A DNA stretch of 64,000 nt from Geobacter sp. (GTDB lineage Bacteria; Desulfobacterota; Desulfuromonadia; Geobacterales; Geobacteraceae), in the NCBI GenBank assembly GCA_016177775.1, contig JACOUQ010000008.1, positions 62,001-126,000 on the forward strand, written 5' to 3'. Both the position numbers and the translations under genes were made by a program. The notes beneath the pieces are model-generated. The model had not been told where the DNA came from. It worked only from the letters and a program-made list of their open reading frames with translations, and did not search any database. Every line of letters starts with the position of its first letter. Position 1 is the first letter of the stretch. This document shows positions 1-7,910 of the stretch, in pieces.

Positions 1-845
1 AGCGCCTCGCCACCCTCGCCCGCGAGCTTTCAGACCAGCTTCTGCTGGTCATGCGCGTATACTTCGAAAAGCCCCGCACCACCGTTGGCTGGAAGGGGCT
101 CATCAATGACCCGGACATGAACGGCACGCACCACATATCCAAGGGGCTCGGTATTGCCCGCGGGCTGATGCTGAAGATCACCGAGATGAAACTCCCCATT
201 GCCACCGAGATGCTCGACCCGATCACCCCCGAGTATCTGGCCGACCACCTGAGCTGGGGGGCAATCGGCGCCCGCACCACCGAGTCCCAGACCCACAGGG
301 AGCTGGCAAGCGGCCTCTCGTTCCCCATCGGCTTCAAGAACGGCACCGACGGCAATCTCCAGATCGCCATCGACGCCATGATAGCGGCGCTCCATTCCCA
401 CAGCTTCCTTGGCATTAACCGCGAGGGGCAGACATCCATCGTCCAGACCATCGGCAACCCCGATGTGCAGATGGTCCTGCGCGGCGGCAAGAAGCCGAAC
501 TATTCCCCGGAGGACATCGCGAATACCGAGGAGATGCTGAAAAAGTCCAGCCTGACACCAACCATCATGGTCGACTGCAGCCACGGCAACTCCGGCAAGG
601 ACCCGGAGAAACAGCCGGAGGTCCTGGAGAGCGTCGTCGAACAGATCGTTTCCGGAAACCGTTCCATCTCCGGCGTCATGATCGAGAGCTATCTGGAACT
701 CGGTAACCAGCCGATCCCCAAGGACCTCACGCAGCTCAAATACGGCGTATCCATCACTGACAAGTGCCTCGACTGGGCCGCCACCGAGAAGATCCTGCGT
801 GACGCCCATGCCCGGCTGAAAAAGACGGGGGGGAGAAAGATTTAG
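1..845 (+). CDS. aroG: 3-deoxy-7-phosphoheptulonate synthase (class I DAHP synthase), 3' part
   Basis: This is the C-terminal part (about 280 residues) of an AroG/AroF/AroH-type DAHP synthase, the first enzyme of the shikimate pathway, which condenses phosphoenolpyruvate and erythrose 4-phosphate. The reading frame is open from base 3, so the start lies before the window. Family landmarks are MRVYFEKPRTTVGWKG (the PEP and metal-site region), GARTTESQTHRELASGLS, SFPIGFKNGTDG, HSFLGINREGQ, MVDCSHGNSGKDP, and the C-terminal VSITDKCLDWAAT. Class I enzymes are about 350 residues long, so roughly 70 residues are missing. Its stop codon starts a run of heptamer repeats that is followed by a terminator. 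Which aromatic amino acid inhibits it cannot be read from this fragment. Confidence 0.95.
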   Translation, partial: RLATLARELSDQLLLVMRVYFEKPRTTVGWKGLINDPDMNGTHHISKGLGIARGLMLKITEMKLPIATEMLDPITPEYLADHLSWGAIGARTTESQTHRELASGLSFPIGFKNGTDGNLQIAIDAMIAALHSHSFLGINREGQTSIVQTIGNPDVQMVLRGGKKPNYSPEDIANTEEMLKKSSLTPTIMVDCSHGNSGKDPEKQPEVLESVVEQIVSGNRSISGVMIESYLELGNQPIPKDLTQLKYGVSITDKCLDWAATEKILRDAHARLKKTGGRKI

Positions 846-872
846 AGACCGGGACCAGGGACTGGGGACCGG
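845..872. repeat. Heptamer tandem repeat (ggactgg type) at the aroG stop
   Basis: There are four consecutive degenerate 7-base units: gagaccg, ggaccag, ggactgg, ggaccgg. The first unit begins on the last base of the aroG stop codon. It belongs to the same unit family as the repeats near 21122, 55612 and 57860. Confidence 0.75.
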
Positions 873-884
873 TAAAGAAAATAG

Positions 885-911
885 CCTCGGCAGAAATGCC
901 GGGGTTTTTTT
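885..911 (+). terminator. Rho-independent terminator of aroG
   Basis: An 8-bp stem, cctcggca/tgccgggg with one G-T wobble, closes a GAAA loop and is followed by seven T. It lies 40 bases after the aroG stop. Confidence 0.85.
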
Positions 912-1020
912 GTTTCCCGTAATGGAAACCGGACATTAACAGAATCGGACATCGTGCTTGCGCCAGGTCGGGTTACTGCTATTCTTCTACCATGGCAGAT
1001 GACCTGAAAGTGAGCGCGCC

Positions 1021-2202
1021 ATGAACCACCAGAGGAGCAAAGGATACCCGGCCGACTCCAGGACGGTTGCCGTCAGGATCGTGCTCGTCTACGCCATTAT
1101 CGGAGGGTTATGGATTCTCTTCTCCGACAGGCTCCTCTCCGTGCTGGTCACGGACCCTGCTCTGCTCACGAGGCTGCAGACCGCGAAGGGATGGTTCTAC
1201 GTCGGCGCCACCAGCCTGCTCCTCTATTTTCTGATCAACCGCTATCTTCTGGAAATCAGCAGGGCCGCCATGGAGCGCTGGAAGAGCGAGGAGAAGTTCC
1301 AGGCGCTCTTTCACAGCGCGCCGGTCTCCATCTGGGAAGTGGATCTTTCCGCGGTCAAGGCGGACCTCGATGACCTGGCAGCGCACGGGGTCAGGGACTT
1401 CAGCCTCTATTTCGAGGATCAGCCTGATTTTGTATTGAATTCCCTGCAGAAAATCAGGGTCATCGACATCAACGAGATGACTCTCTGCATCTTCACGGCC
1501 AACAGCAAGGCATTGCTCCTCGGGGTGATGGACCGGATATTCATGCCGGAGTCCATCCGTTCATTCCGCGAGATGCTCGTAGCCATCGCGGAAAAACGGC
1601 CACAGTTCGAAGCCGAATTGGGGCTACTGACACTGGGGGGTGAGCGCAAAAACATTCTGGTGACCCTAACCATACCGTCCGACCCGGAGAAATTCGCCAC
1701 AATCCCGGTCTGCGTTACGGACATCACGGAACGCAAAAGGACCGAGGAAAGGCTCCTGTTGCTGGAATCCGCCGTGCAGCAGGCCGGCGAGTCGATCACC
1801 ATCACCACAGCTGAGCTTGACCCTCCGGGCCCCCAGATCATCTTCGTCAACCCCGCCTTCACAAGAATCACCGGTTACACGGCGGAGGAGGTCAAGGGAA
1901 GGACCCCTCGCATCCTGCACGGCCCCAAAACAGATCGGGCGATCCTTGATCGGATGCGCCAGGCCCTGTACCACAGGCAGACTTTCCATGCGGAAACGGT
2001 GAATTACCGCAAGGACGGCACCGAATTCACTATGGAGTGGTATGTGGCCCCCATCGTGAATGAGAAATTCCAGGTTACCCATTTTGTAGCAATCCAGCGC
2101 GACATCACCGACCGGACACGGTCAGAGGAAGAGATCCGCAAGCTGAACGAGGAACTCAAACACCGAATCGCCGAACTGGAAGCATCCGCTCAACCACGCT
2201 AG
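1021..2202 (+). CDS. Membrane-anchored PAS-domain protein without a transmitter domain
   Basis: The protein has 393 residues. Two hydrophobic segments (about 20-40 and 55-75) form an N-terminal anchor. A first PAS-like region follows at about 95-240, preceded by EEKFQALFHSAP. A second, canonical PAS/PAC unit lies at about 245-370 (FVNPAFTRITGYTAEEVKGR, then HFVAIQRDITDR). The C-terminus is a short coiled coil (EEEIRKLNEELKHRIAEL) that would normally lead into HisKA or GGDEF, but a stop follows, and no kinase, cyclase or response domain is present in any frame downstream. It is therefore either a sensor acting through a partner or a truncated kinase. The start at 1021 has only a weak upstream GTGAG. 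A 10-codon ORF (992-1024) ends in a TGA overlapping this ATG. Confidence 0.75.
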   Translation: MNHQRSKGYPADSRTVAVRIVLVYAIIGGLWILFSDRLLSVLVTDPALLTRLQTAKGWFYVGATSLLLYFLINRYLLEISRAAMERWKSEEKFQALFHSAPVSIWEVDLSAVKADLDDLAAHGVRDFSLYFEDQPDFVLNSLQKIRVIDINEMTLCIFTANSKALLLGVMDRIFMPESIRSFREMLVAIAEKRPQFEAELGLLTLGGERKNILVTLTIPSDPEKFATIPVCVTDITERKRTEERLLLLESAVQQAGESITITTAELDPPGPQIIFVNPAFTRITGYTAEEVKGRTPRILHGPKTDRAILDRMRQALYHRQTFHAETVNYRKDGTEFTMEWYVAPIVNEKFQVTHFVAIQRDITDRTRSEEEIRKLNEELKHRIAELEASAQPR

Positions 2203-2318
2203 ACTGAAGTCAAATTCTGAGGTCATGTGAAGGGTTTTGTCGAACTTAATCCGTTGGGTGCCAGAAGAGGATTAAAGGAGTGACTTAAGCAGGACATCGT
2301 GGGAAAAGGGCGAACATG

Positions 2319-2350
2319 AAAAAAGGGACAGAAGCAATTTCTGTCCCTTT
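2319..2350 (-). terminator. Terminator downstream of serA
   Basis: A perfect 12-bp stem (aaagggacagaa with ttctgtcccttt) has a 5-base loop. Read on the minus strand it is followed by six T. It lies 30 bases beyond the serA stop. Confidence 0.9.
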
Positions 2351-2379
2351 CGTCATTTTATCGGGATTATCCGGGCGGG

Positions 2380-4002
2380 TTACGCCCCGCAGCCGCAGCC
2401 GCGGGTACACTTTATCCCCATGTAGAGCGGCCTGATGAAGGTGGCCTCGGTGGCCTCGCAGATCTCCTCCAGCACGTGGGGCTGGACCGCCGAGTCCATG
2501 GAGAGGATGACCATCGCCTCTCCCCGCTTCTCCCGCCGGCCCAGGTGCATGGCCGCAATGTTGATATCGTGGCGGCCGAGGATGGTGCCGATCTTGCCGA
2601 TCATGCCGGGGCGGTCGTTGTAGGTGAGAAGGAGCATGTGCTCCTCGGGCTTGAAGTCCACCTGGTAGTCACGCAGCTTGACGATGCGGGGAATCCCCTC
2701 GAAGAGCGTGCCCGAGATGGTCCGCTTCTTCTCCGGCCCCTCGACGGTCATGGTGACCATGCTGGAGAACCCTTCGGTATCGGTGGACTTGACCTCCTCC
2801 ACCACTATCCCCATGTTCTGGGCCACCAGCTGGGCGTTGACCATGTTCACGTCCTGGGTGACGTGGCGATTGAGAAGGGCCGCCAGGCCGCAGACCGTGA
2901 GGGGTGTGCAGTCGAAACCGGCAATGGCGCCGGTGTAGGAGAACCTGACCTTGTTCAGCTGCGGCTCGGCCAGCTGGATGACGAAGTCGGAGAGGGTGCT
3001 CATCAGATTAAGGAACGGCCGCATCTGGTCCATGAGGGCCAGGTCGAAGCGGGGGATGTTGACCGCGTTCTCAATCGGCTGTTCGTCCAGGTAGTTGATG
3101 ATCTCGCGGGAGACGTCCACCGCCACGTTCACCTGCGCCTCGAAGGTGTTGGCGCCAAGATGCGGCGTGACCACCACCCGCTCGTGGGCGATGATCTCAC
3201 GGACAACGTCCCCTTTCGGCGGCTCCTCGCTGAATACGTCCACCGCCGCACCCAGAACCTTGCCGCTCTTCAGGCCATCCAGCAGCGCCGGCTCGTTGAT
3301 GATCCCACCGCGGGCGGCGTTGATCAGGATGACGCCGTCTTTCATCAGCGCGAGCTCGCGAGCGCCGATCATGTCGCGGGTCTCTTCGTTGAGCGGGGTG
3401 TGCAGGGTGATGATGTCGCAGGTCCGGAATATCTCGTCGTGGGAAACCAGCTTCACGCCAAGATCCGAAGCCCGCTTCTCGCCAATGTACGGATCGCAGG
3501 CGAACACGTCGCATTCAAAAGCCTTGAGGCGAGTGGCCACCCGGCCGCCGACCTTGCCGAGGCCGATGACGCCGGCCTTCTTACCCTTCAGCTCATATCC
3601 GGTGAAGGGCGCCCGCTTCCATTCGCCGCTCTTCAGGCTGGAGTTGGCCTTGGGGACATTGCGGCAGAAGGAGAGCAGAAGCGCCATGGCGTGCTCGGCG
3701 GCGCTGTTGGTGTTGCCGAACGGCGCATTGACAACGATGACCCCCTTGGCGCTGGCGCTGGGCACATCCACGTTGTCGATGCCGACCCCGGCCCTGGCCA
3801 CGATTTTAAGCCGCTTGGCGGCGTCGAGCAGGTCGCTGTCCACCGTGGTGCCGCTCCGGGTGATGATGGCGTCGTAATTGCCGATGACGGAGAGAAGCTC
3901 CTCCTTCTTGAGGCCGAGCCTTACGTCCATCTCGACGCGCGGGTCGTCTTCGAGCAGTGCCAGCCCTTCGCGGGCCACTTCGTCGGTAACGATGACTTTC
4001 AT
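2380..4002 (-). CDS. serA: D-3-phosphoglycerate dehydrogenase
   Basis: The protein (540 residues) is the long form of SerA, which oxidises 3-phosphoglycerate to 3-phosphohydroxypyruvate in serine synthesis. The N-terminal substrate and NAD-binding domains contain GKKAGVIGLGKVGGRVATRL (Rossmann loop, about 140-160), ARGGIINE, and the catalytic His in VVVTPHLGANTFEAQ. These are followed by the allosteric substrate-binding domain and a C-terminal ACT domain (NDRPGMIGKIGTILGRHDIN, from about 465). The start is supported by AAAGGAG five bases upstream. After the ACT domain the protein ends in an unusual Cys-rich tail, KCTRGCGCGA. It diverges from trmL. Confidence 0.97.
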   Translation of the reverse strand: MKVIVTDEVAREGLALLEDDPRVEMDVRLGLKKEELLSVIGNYDAIITRSGTTVDSDLLDAAKRLKIVARAGVGIDNVDVPSASAKGVIVVNAPFGNTNSAAEHAMALLLSFCRNVPKANSSLKSGEWKRAPFTGYELKGKKAGVIGLGKVGGRVATRLKAFECDVFACDPYIGEKRASDLGVKLVSHDEIFRTCDIITLHTPLNEETRDMIGARELALMKDGVILINAARGGIINEPALLDGLKSGKVLGAAVDVFSEEPPKGDVVREIIAHERVVVTPHLGANTFEAQVNVAVDVSREIINYLDEQPIENAVNIPRFDLALMDQMRPFLNLMSTLSDFVIQLAEPQLNKVRFSYTGAIAGFDCTPLTVCGLAALLNRHVTQDVNMVNAQLVAQNMGIVVEEVKSTDTEGFSSMVTMTVEGPEKKRTISGTLFEGIPRIVKLRDYQVDFKPEEHMLLLTYNDRPGMIGKIGTILGRHDINIAAMHLGRREKRGEAMVILSMDSAVQPHVLEEICEATEATFIRPLYMGIKCTRGCGCGA

Positions 4003-4270
4003 TGTCGCTCCTTTTTATTGGATACGAAATCTGCCACTGAGACACGGAGGCGCGGAGAAAATCGCGCTATTCGTGCTCATCACTCCGATTTCGATACTGT
4101 TTGCATATCCCTCTGTGGCCAAAATTGAGAAATAATGATAATATCTCCCAACGTAAAAAATTGCAAGACCGGCGGCCGATTTTTGTGGTATACGTGCCCA
4201 CGCCGCTCCGCAAGGAATAGCACCCATAATCGCTCGACAGAAGCCACATCAGAACAGGGGCAAATCCATC

Positions 4271-4741
4271 ATGCAATACGCAACGCCGTTCCACATAGTG
4301 CTCATCGAGCCGGAAATTCCTCCGAACACCGGCAATATCGCCCGGCTCTGCGCCGCCACGAATACCGTCCTCCACCTGGTGGGCAAGCTCGGCTTCTCCA
4401 CGGACGACCGTTACCTCAAGCGCGCCGGCCTGGATTACTGGCACCTGGTGGAGCTGCATTACTGGAACAGCTTCGATGAATTACAACAGGCATATCCCGA
4501 TGGGCGCTTCATCTATACCAGTAAAAAGGCGGCGCAGACCCACGTGGAATTCGGTTTCCTGGAGGGGGACTTCCTCGTCTTCGGCAAGGAAACGCAGGGG
4601 CTACCCGAAGAGTTGCTGGCGGCCAACCCCGACACCAGCATCCGCATCCCAATTTTCACCGACGTGCGGAGCATCAACCTCTCCACTTCCGCGGGGATCG
4701 TGCTGTACGAGGCGCTGCGGCAAACGGGGAAGCTACGGTGA
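4271..4741 (+). CDS. trmL: tRNA (cytidine(34)-2'-O)-methyltransferase
   Basis: The protein (156 residues) is a minimal SPOUT (SpoU-class) methyltransferase of the TrmL/YibK type, which 2'-O-methylates the wobble base of tRNA-Leu isoacceptors. Visible landmarks are EPEIPPNTGNIARLCAATN near the N-terminus, FLVFGKETQGLPEELL, and the knotted C-terminal IPIFTDVRSINLSTSAGIVLY that binds SAM. The length is typical. The next gene starts 23 bases downstream on the same strand and is probably cotranscribed. Confidence 0.95.
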   Translation: MQYATPFHIVLIEPEIPPNTGNIARLCAATNTVLHLVGKLGFSTDDRYLKRAGLDYWHLVELHYWNSFDELQQAYPDGRFIYTSKKAAQTHVEFGFLEGDFLVFGKETQGLPEELLAANPDTSIRIPIFTDVRSINLSTSAGIVLYEALRQTGKLR

Positions 4742-4763
4742 ATGGTGAATACGAGGTCCTCAA

Positions 4764-5150
4764 ATGTTAATGCAAGCCGTCATCTGGATGAACCTGGCCC
4801 TCGCCTTCTACACCTATGCGGTCTTCAGCGGCCGGAGGGAGGGGCTGCACGTGAAGCATCTGGTGGTCTTCGGGCTGGGGCTTCTGTTCGACTGGCTCGG
4901 GACGCACCAGATGAGCCTGTTTGCGGCCCGTTTCGGCAAGGCGCCGGAATGGCACAACCTCTCCGGTATACTGTCATTGGGGGGAATGGGGTTGCACTTC
5001 CTGCTCGCGCTTACCGCCACGTTACTCGGAAAGGCCGCCATGGCCAACCGCGCCTTCCACCGCGTCAGCCTCACCATCTACTCCCTCTGGTGCATCGCTT
5101 TCGTCAGCGGCGCTGCCAGCGGGATGTTCAGGATGTACGGCAAGCACTGA
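4764..5150 (+). CDS. HsmA family small membrane protein
   Basis: The protein has 128 residues with four predicted membrane segments (about 3-20, 30-46, 72-90 and 100-118). The pattern FGLGLLFDWLGTHQMS, then LGGMGLHFLLALTATL, resembles the HsmA / TIGR03987 family of uncharacterised membrane proteins. GAGG lies about 7 bases before the ATG. No catalytic motif is visible, and its function is unknown. Its position directly behind trmL suggests cotranscription only. Confidence 0.65.
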   Translation: MLMQAVIWMNLALAFYTYAVFSGRREGLHVKHLVVFGLGLLFDWLGTHQMSLFAARFGKAPEWHNLSGILSLGGMGLHFLLALTATLLGKAAMANRAFHRVSLTIYSLWCIAFVSGAASGMFRMYGKH

Positions 5151-5179
5151 CCTCCGCCTTTCCAGCTATTTCAAATTGT

Positions 5180-5284
5180 TCCCTCTCCCTGAGGGAGAGG
5201 GTCAGGGTGAGGGGGAAAAATCAGCCTGATCCCGAAAAAACCCCTCACCCGGCCTCCGGCCACCCTCTCCCACTGGGAGAGGGG
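5180..5284. repeat. Intergenic inverted repeat (ccctctccc / gggagaggg family)
   Basis: About 105 bases of interlocking inverted segments (ccctctccctgagggagagg ... cccctcacccgg ... ccctctcccactgggagagg) separate convergent genes. A related element lies at 41530-41612, and a shorter one at 20327-20371. No coding function is visible. Confidence 0.75.
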
Positions 5285-5304
5285 ACAAAAGCAACGACCA
5301 GTCT

Positions 5305-6432
5305 TCAATACATCTCGTACTTCAACAACCGGCACTCGATCGGCCCGTTGAACAGGACAATGCGGCGGGATGCCTTGAGCCCCACGGACTTGGCCAGTTC
5401 CGGGTTGCCGGTGAATATCCATGCCGTATACCCCTTGCAGCGCTGCTTCAGCATGTCGCCGATCTCCCGGTAAAGTCCCTTCAGCACATCCACCTCCCCC
5501 AGCCGTTCCCCGTAAGGAGGGTTGCAGATAAGCACCCCCGGTCCGGCAGGAGGAGAGAAGTCCCGCACATCTCCTCGCGTAAATGACATGAATCCCGCAA
5601 CCCCCGCCCTCTCTGCATTGTAACGAGAGGTTGAAAGGGCTTTGGAATCCACATCGCCTCCCCACAACCTTGCCGGCAGCGTATCCAATGCCTGCTGCCG
5701 CACTTCGATGAGCAGACCTTCCCATTTCTCGCGGTCGAAACCGGGCCAGCGCTGGAAACCAAAATGCCGGTTGAGCCCGGGCGCCCGGCGGGCGGCAATC
5801 ATCGCCCCTTCTATGAGGATGGTGCCGGAGCCGCACATTGGATCAACCAGCGGCACGTTTCCGTCCCAGCCGGTCAGCATGACCAGCGCGGCAGCCAGAG
5901 TCTCCCGCAGCGGAGCCTCGGTCCTCTCCAGGCGGTAACCCCGCTTGTCCAGGCTCGTGCCCGAGGTATCAAGGCTTATTGTGCAAAAGTTTTTTACCAG
6001 GTGGACATTAACACGCAGGTCCGGGTCTTTCGTGTCCACATTGGGCCGCCGGCCTGCGTGGTCGCGAATGGCATCCACGATGGCGTCCTTGGTCTTGAGC
6101 GCCACGAAGCCGGAGTGGGTCATGTCCGAGTCGCGCAGGGAACAGTCGACCGCCATGGTCATGTCCGGGGTTAGCCAGTTGGGCCAGGGAACCTTGCGGA
6201 CGCCGTCGTAAAGCTCTTGCGGTGTGGAGCAGGGGAATTCGGCCACCGGCATCAGCACACGGCTGGCAGTGCGCAGCCAGAGGTTCGCCCTCCAGCAATC
6301 GGCTATCTCGCCTGAAAAGCGCACCCCGCCCCTTTCGACAGTAACACCGGACATGCCGAGAGCGGTCAGTTCGGCTGCCAGAATATCTTCCACTCCCTTG
6401 GCGGTTGTGGCGAAAAAAGTTAGATTGGTCAT
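5305..6432 (-). CDS. THUMP-domain SAM-dependent RNA methyltransferase (RlmL N-half type)
   Basis: The protein has 375 residues. The N-terminal ferredoxin-like/THUMP RNA-binding region (about 1-155) begins LTFFATTAKGVEDILAAEL. The C-terminal Rossmann methyltransferase carries DPMCGSGTILIEGA (SAM motif) and the catalytic ICNPPYGERLG, typical of N2-guanine methyltransferases such as RlmL, which modifies 23S rRNA G2445. In E. coli RlmL is fused to RlmK; here only the first half is present, as in many bacteria. The start is supported by AAAGGA six bases upstream. The exact target base is inferred. Confidence 0.88.
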   Translation of the reverse strand: MTNLTFFATTAKGVEDILAAELTALGMSGVTVERGGVRFSGEIADCWRANLWLRTASRVLMPVAEFPCSTPQELYDGVRKVPWPNWLTPDMTMAVDCSLRDSDMTHSGFVALKTKDAIVDAIRDHAGRRPNVDTKDPDLRVNVHLVKNFCTISLDTSGTSLDKRGYRLERTEAPLRETLAAALVMLTGWDGNVPLVDPMCGSGTILIEGAMIAARRAPGLNRHFGFQRWPGFDREKWEGLLIEVRQQALDTLPARLWGGDVDSKALSTSRYNAERAGVAGFMSFTRGDVRDFSPPAGPGVLICNPPYGERLGEVDVLKGLYREIGDMLKQRCKGYTAWIFTGNPELAKSVGLKASRRIVLFNGPIECRLLKYEMY

Positions 6433-6450
6433 CGAGAATCCTTTTAAGGT

Positions 6451-6534
6451 CGTAGGTTGGGCAAAGGCGGTTTCATGCCGTGCCCAACACAGCCGCCGCT
6501 TCCGTTGGGCACGCTATGCTTTGCCCAACCTACG
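6451..6534. repeat. 84-bp palindromic element, copy 1 (cgtaggttgggcaaag)
   Basis: The element begins cgtaggttgggcaaag and ends ctttgcccaacctacg. Internally a second inverted pair, cgtgcccaac and gttgggcacg, forms a cloverleaf-like fold. A second copy of almost the same length and arm sequence lies at 17648-17730. Its outer arm ends three bases before the sirtuin gene's stop codon. Confidence 0.85.
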
Positions 6535-6537
6535 TGA

Positions 6538-7371
6538 CTACCTGACTTCGAGCTGCCTTTCTATGCATTGCAGCCCTTCCAGCGCCCCGCAGGGGATGGA
6601 AATGTGCGGTGCGTCGATCTCGGGCTCGCGGGGATTGATCCTGATCGCAACAGCACCCGCCCGATTTCCCAACCGTTCGGTGGTGTAACGGATGGTGGGA
6701 ATTGCTGTGCCGGCCCCCATCTCCACGATCACCATGCGCCGCCCGCCCTGCTCCTGAAGAAATTCATCGAAACGCGCCTCCTGTTCGGCGGTGCGGCGGC
6801 TGATCCAGCTCCAGTCGCCGAACATGAGGATGTTGGGACGCGTCACGCCGCCACAAAAGGGGCATCTGGGGATGGAGCGCGCCCGCATGGTCTCCAGGTC
6901 AACGCGGATCTCCTCGTCGTTCTCCCAGATGTTCATGGAGCAAGGGTCGAGGCACTGGAGGTGGTGTATCGAGCCGTGAACCTCCACTATCCGCTCCCCG
7001 CTGAACCCCGCCTTCTGGAACTGCCCGTCCACGTTGGAGGTGACCACGAAGCAGTCCAAGCTGTATCGTCTTGCCCATTCCAGGAGGATGCGGAAGCCGT
7101 CATGGGGGACAGTTGCGCGGTAGAGATTGGTGCGGTGGCCGTAGAACCCCCAGCCGAAGGCCGGATCGCGCTGGAAATGCTCCGGATTGGCGGCCCCGAC
7201 GAAGTTGATCTCCAGCCGCTCGTACATGGGATACGCCTTCCAGAACCCCTTGTCGCCCCGGAAATCGGGAAGCCCGGAATCCACCCCCATCCCGGCCCCG
7301 GCCGTAATGACCAGAGCCCCGGCGTTGGAGATCGCTTCTGCGGCAGCTCGACAGGCGGCATCGAGTGTCAT
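6538..7371 (-). CDS. Sir2-family NAD-dependent protein deacylase
   Basis: The protein has 277 residues. Sirtuin motifs appear in order: ITAGAGMGVDSGLPDFRGDK (NAD site), TSNVDGQFQKAGF (the TQNxD motif with S), VEVHGS with the catalytic His, a zinc-finger pair CLDPC / CPFCG, then NILMFGDWSW and VEMGAGTAIP. It would remove acyl groups from lysine using NAD+. The ATG overlaps the upstream ybaK-like stop by four bases (ATGA), so the two are translationally coupled. The substrate is unknown, and the divergent GAGMGVDSG makes it an atypical bacterial class. Confidence 0.9.
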   Translation of the reverse strand: MTLDAACRAAAEAISNAGALVITAGAGMGVDSGLPDFRGDKGFWKAYPMYERLEINFVGAANPEHFQRDPAFGWGFYGHRTNLYRATVPHDGFRILLEWARRYSLDCFVVTSNVDGQFQKAGFSGERIVEVHGSIHHLQCLDPCSMNIWENDEEIRVDLETMRARSIPRCPFCGGVTRPNILMFGDWSWISRRTAEQEARFDEFLQEQGGRRMVIVEMGAGTAIPTIRYTTERLGNRAGAVAIRINPREPEIDAPHISIPCGALEGLQCIERQLEVR

Positions 7372-7856
7372 GCGCCTATCCCCACCTGGACCAGCACCGG
7401 CTTCAGCAGCTTCACTACATCCTGCGGGTCAACCCCCACCAGGAATCCTCGCTTGCCGCCGTTGATGTAGATCCGCGGCAGTTCCAGGATGCTTTCCTCC
7501 ATGTAGACCGGCATCGCCTTGCGGGTGCCGAACGGGGAGGTGCCGCCGACCAGGTAGCCGGAGTGGCGATTGGCCGTCTCAGGAGAGCATGGAGTAACGC
7601 TCCTGGTGCCGATCATCCGCGCCAGCTCCTTGGTGGAAACCTGGAGGTCGCCGTGCATCAGGACGATGAGCGGGTTCTTTCGCTCGTCCTCCATGATCAG
7701 GGTCTTGATCACGGCATGCTCATCAACGCCCAGCTCACGCGCGGAAACGGCGGTGCCACCCTTTTCCTCGTACTTGTAGTGGTGCTCGGTAAATGCCACA
7801 CCGGCGCCCCGCAGCAGACGTATGGCCGACGTCACCGGCGACTTTTCCTTGCTCAT
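7368..7856 (-). CDS. ybaK: Cys-tRNA(Pro)/Cys-tRNA(Cys) deacylase, YbaK/EbsC type
   Basis: The protein (162 residues) is a stand-alone editing domain related to the ProRS INS domain, which hydrolyses mischarged Cys-tRNA(Pro). Visible family features are TSAIRLLRGAGVAFTEHHYKY, AVIKTLIMED, the lysine in VSTKELARMIG, and GYLVGGTSPFGTRKAMPVY. I chose the ATG at 7856 over the upstream in-frame codon at 7904 because gaaagg lies just before it and the longer version would be encoded by the hairpin at 7871-7910. It ends in an ATGA overlap with the sirtuin gene. Confidence 0.92.
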   Translation of the reverse strand: MSKEKSPVTSAIRLLRGAGVAFTEHHYKYEEKGGTAVSARELGVDEHAVIKTLIMEDERKNPLIVLMHGDLQVSTKELARMIGTRSVTPCSPETANRHSGYLVGGTSPFGTRKAMPVYMEESILELPRIYINGGKRGFLVGVDPQDVVKLLKPVLVQVGIGA

Positions 7857-7870
7857 GACCTTTCCATCCT

Positions 7871-7910
7871 GAATCCGTGAGGAGACGGGCACCCGTCTCC
7901 TCACGGATTC
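7871..7910. repeat. 19-bp perfect hairpin containing the HD gene stop codon
   Basis: gaatccgtgaggagacggg pairs perfectly with its reverse complement ending at 7910, leaving a two-base loop. On the minus strand the hairpin starts inside the last codons of the HD gene (its TGA is 7903-7901) and ends 15 bases before the ybaK start. There is no T-run, so it is not a standard terminator. It could act as an mRNA stabiliser or attenuator between the two genes. Confidence 0.9.

Noticed and set aside
992-1024. 10-codon leader ORF in front of the PAS gene
   Set aside because: No ribosome site; its stop overlaps the PAS start, which may be chance.
4034-4059. ccactgagacacggaggcgcggagaa as a dispersed repeat
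   Set aside because: It resembles a widespread intergenic gagacacgg-type motif, but only one copy is in the window, so nothing can be shown.
2476-4128. 550-residue ORF opposite serA
   Set aside because: It is exactly antisense to a certain gene, with arginine/histidine/glycine-rich low-complexity translation typical of high-GC shadows.
4742-5473. 243-residue ORF starting at the trmL stop
   Set aside because: It is a frame-shifted reading of the membrane protein gene and the repeat after it; no support.
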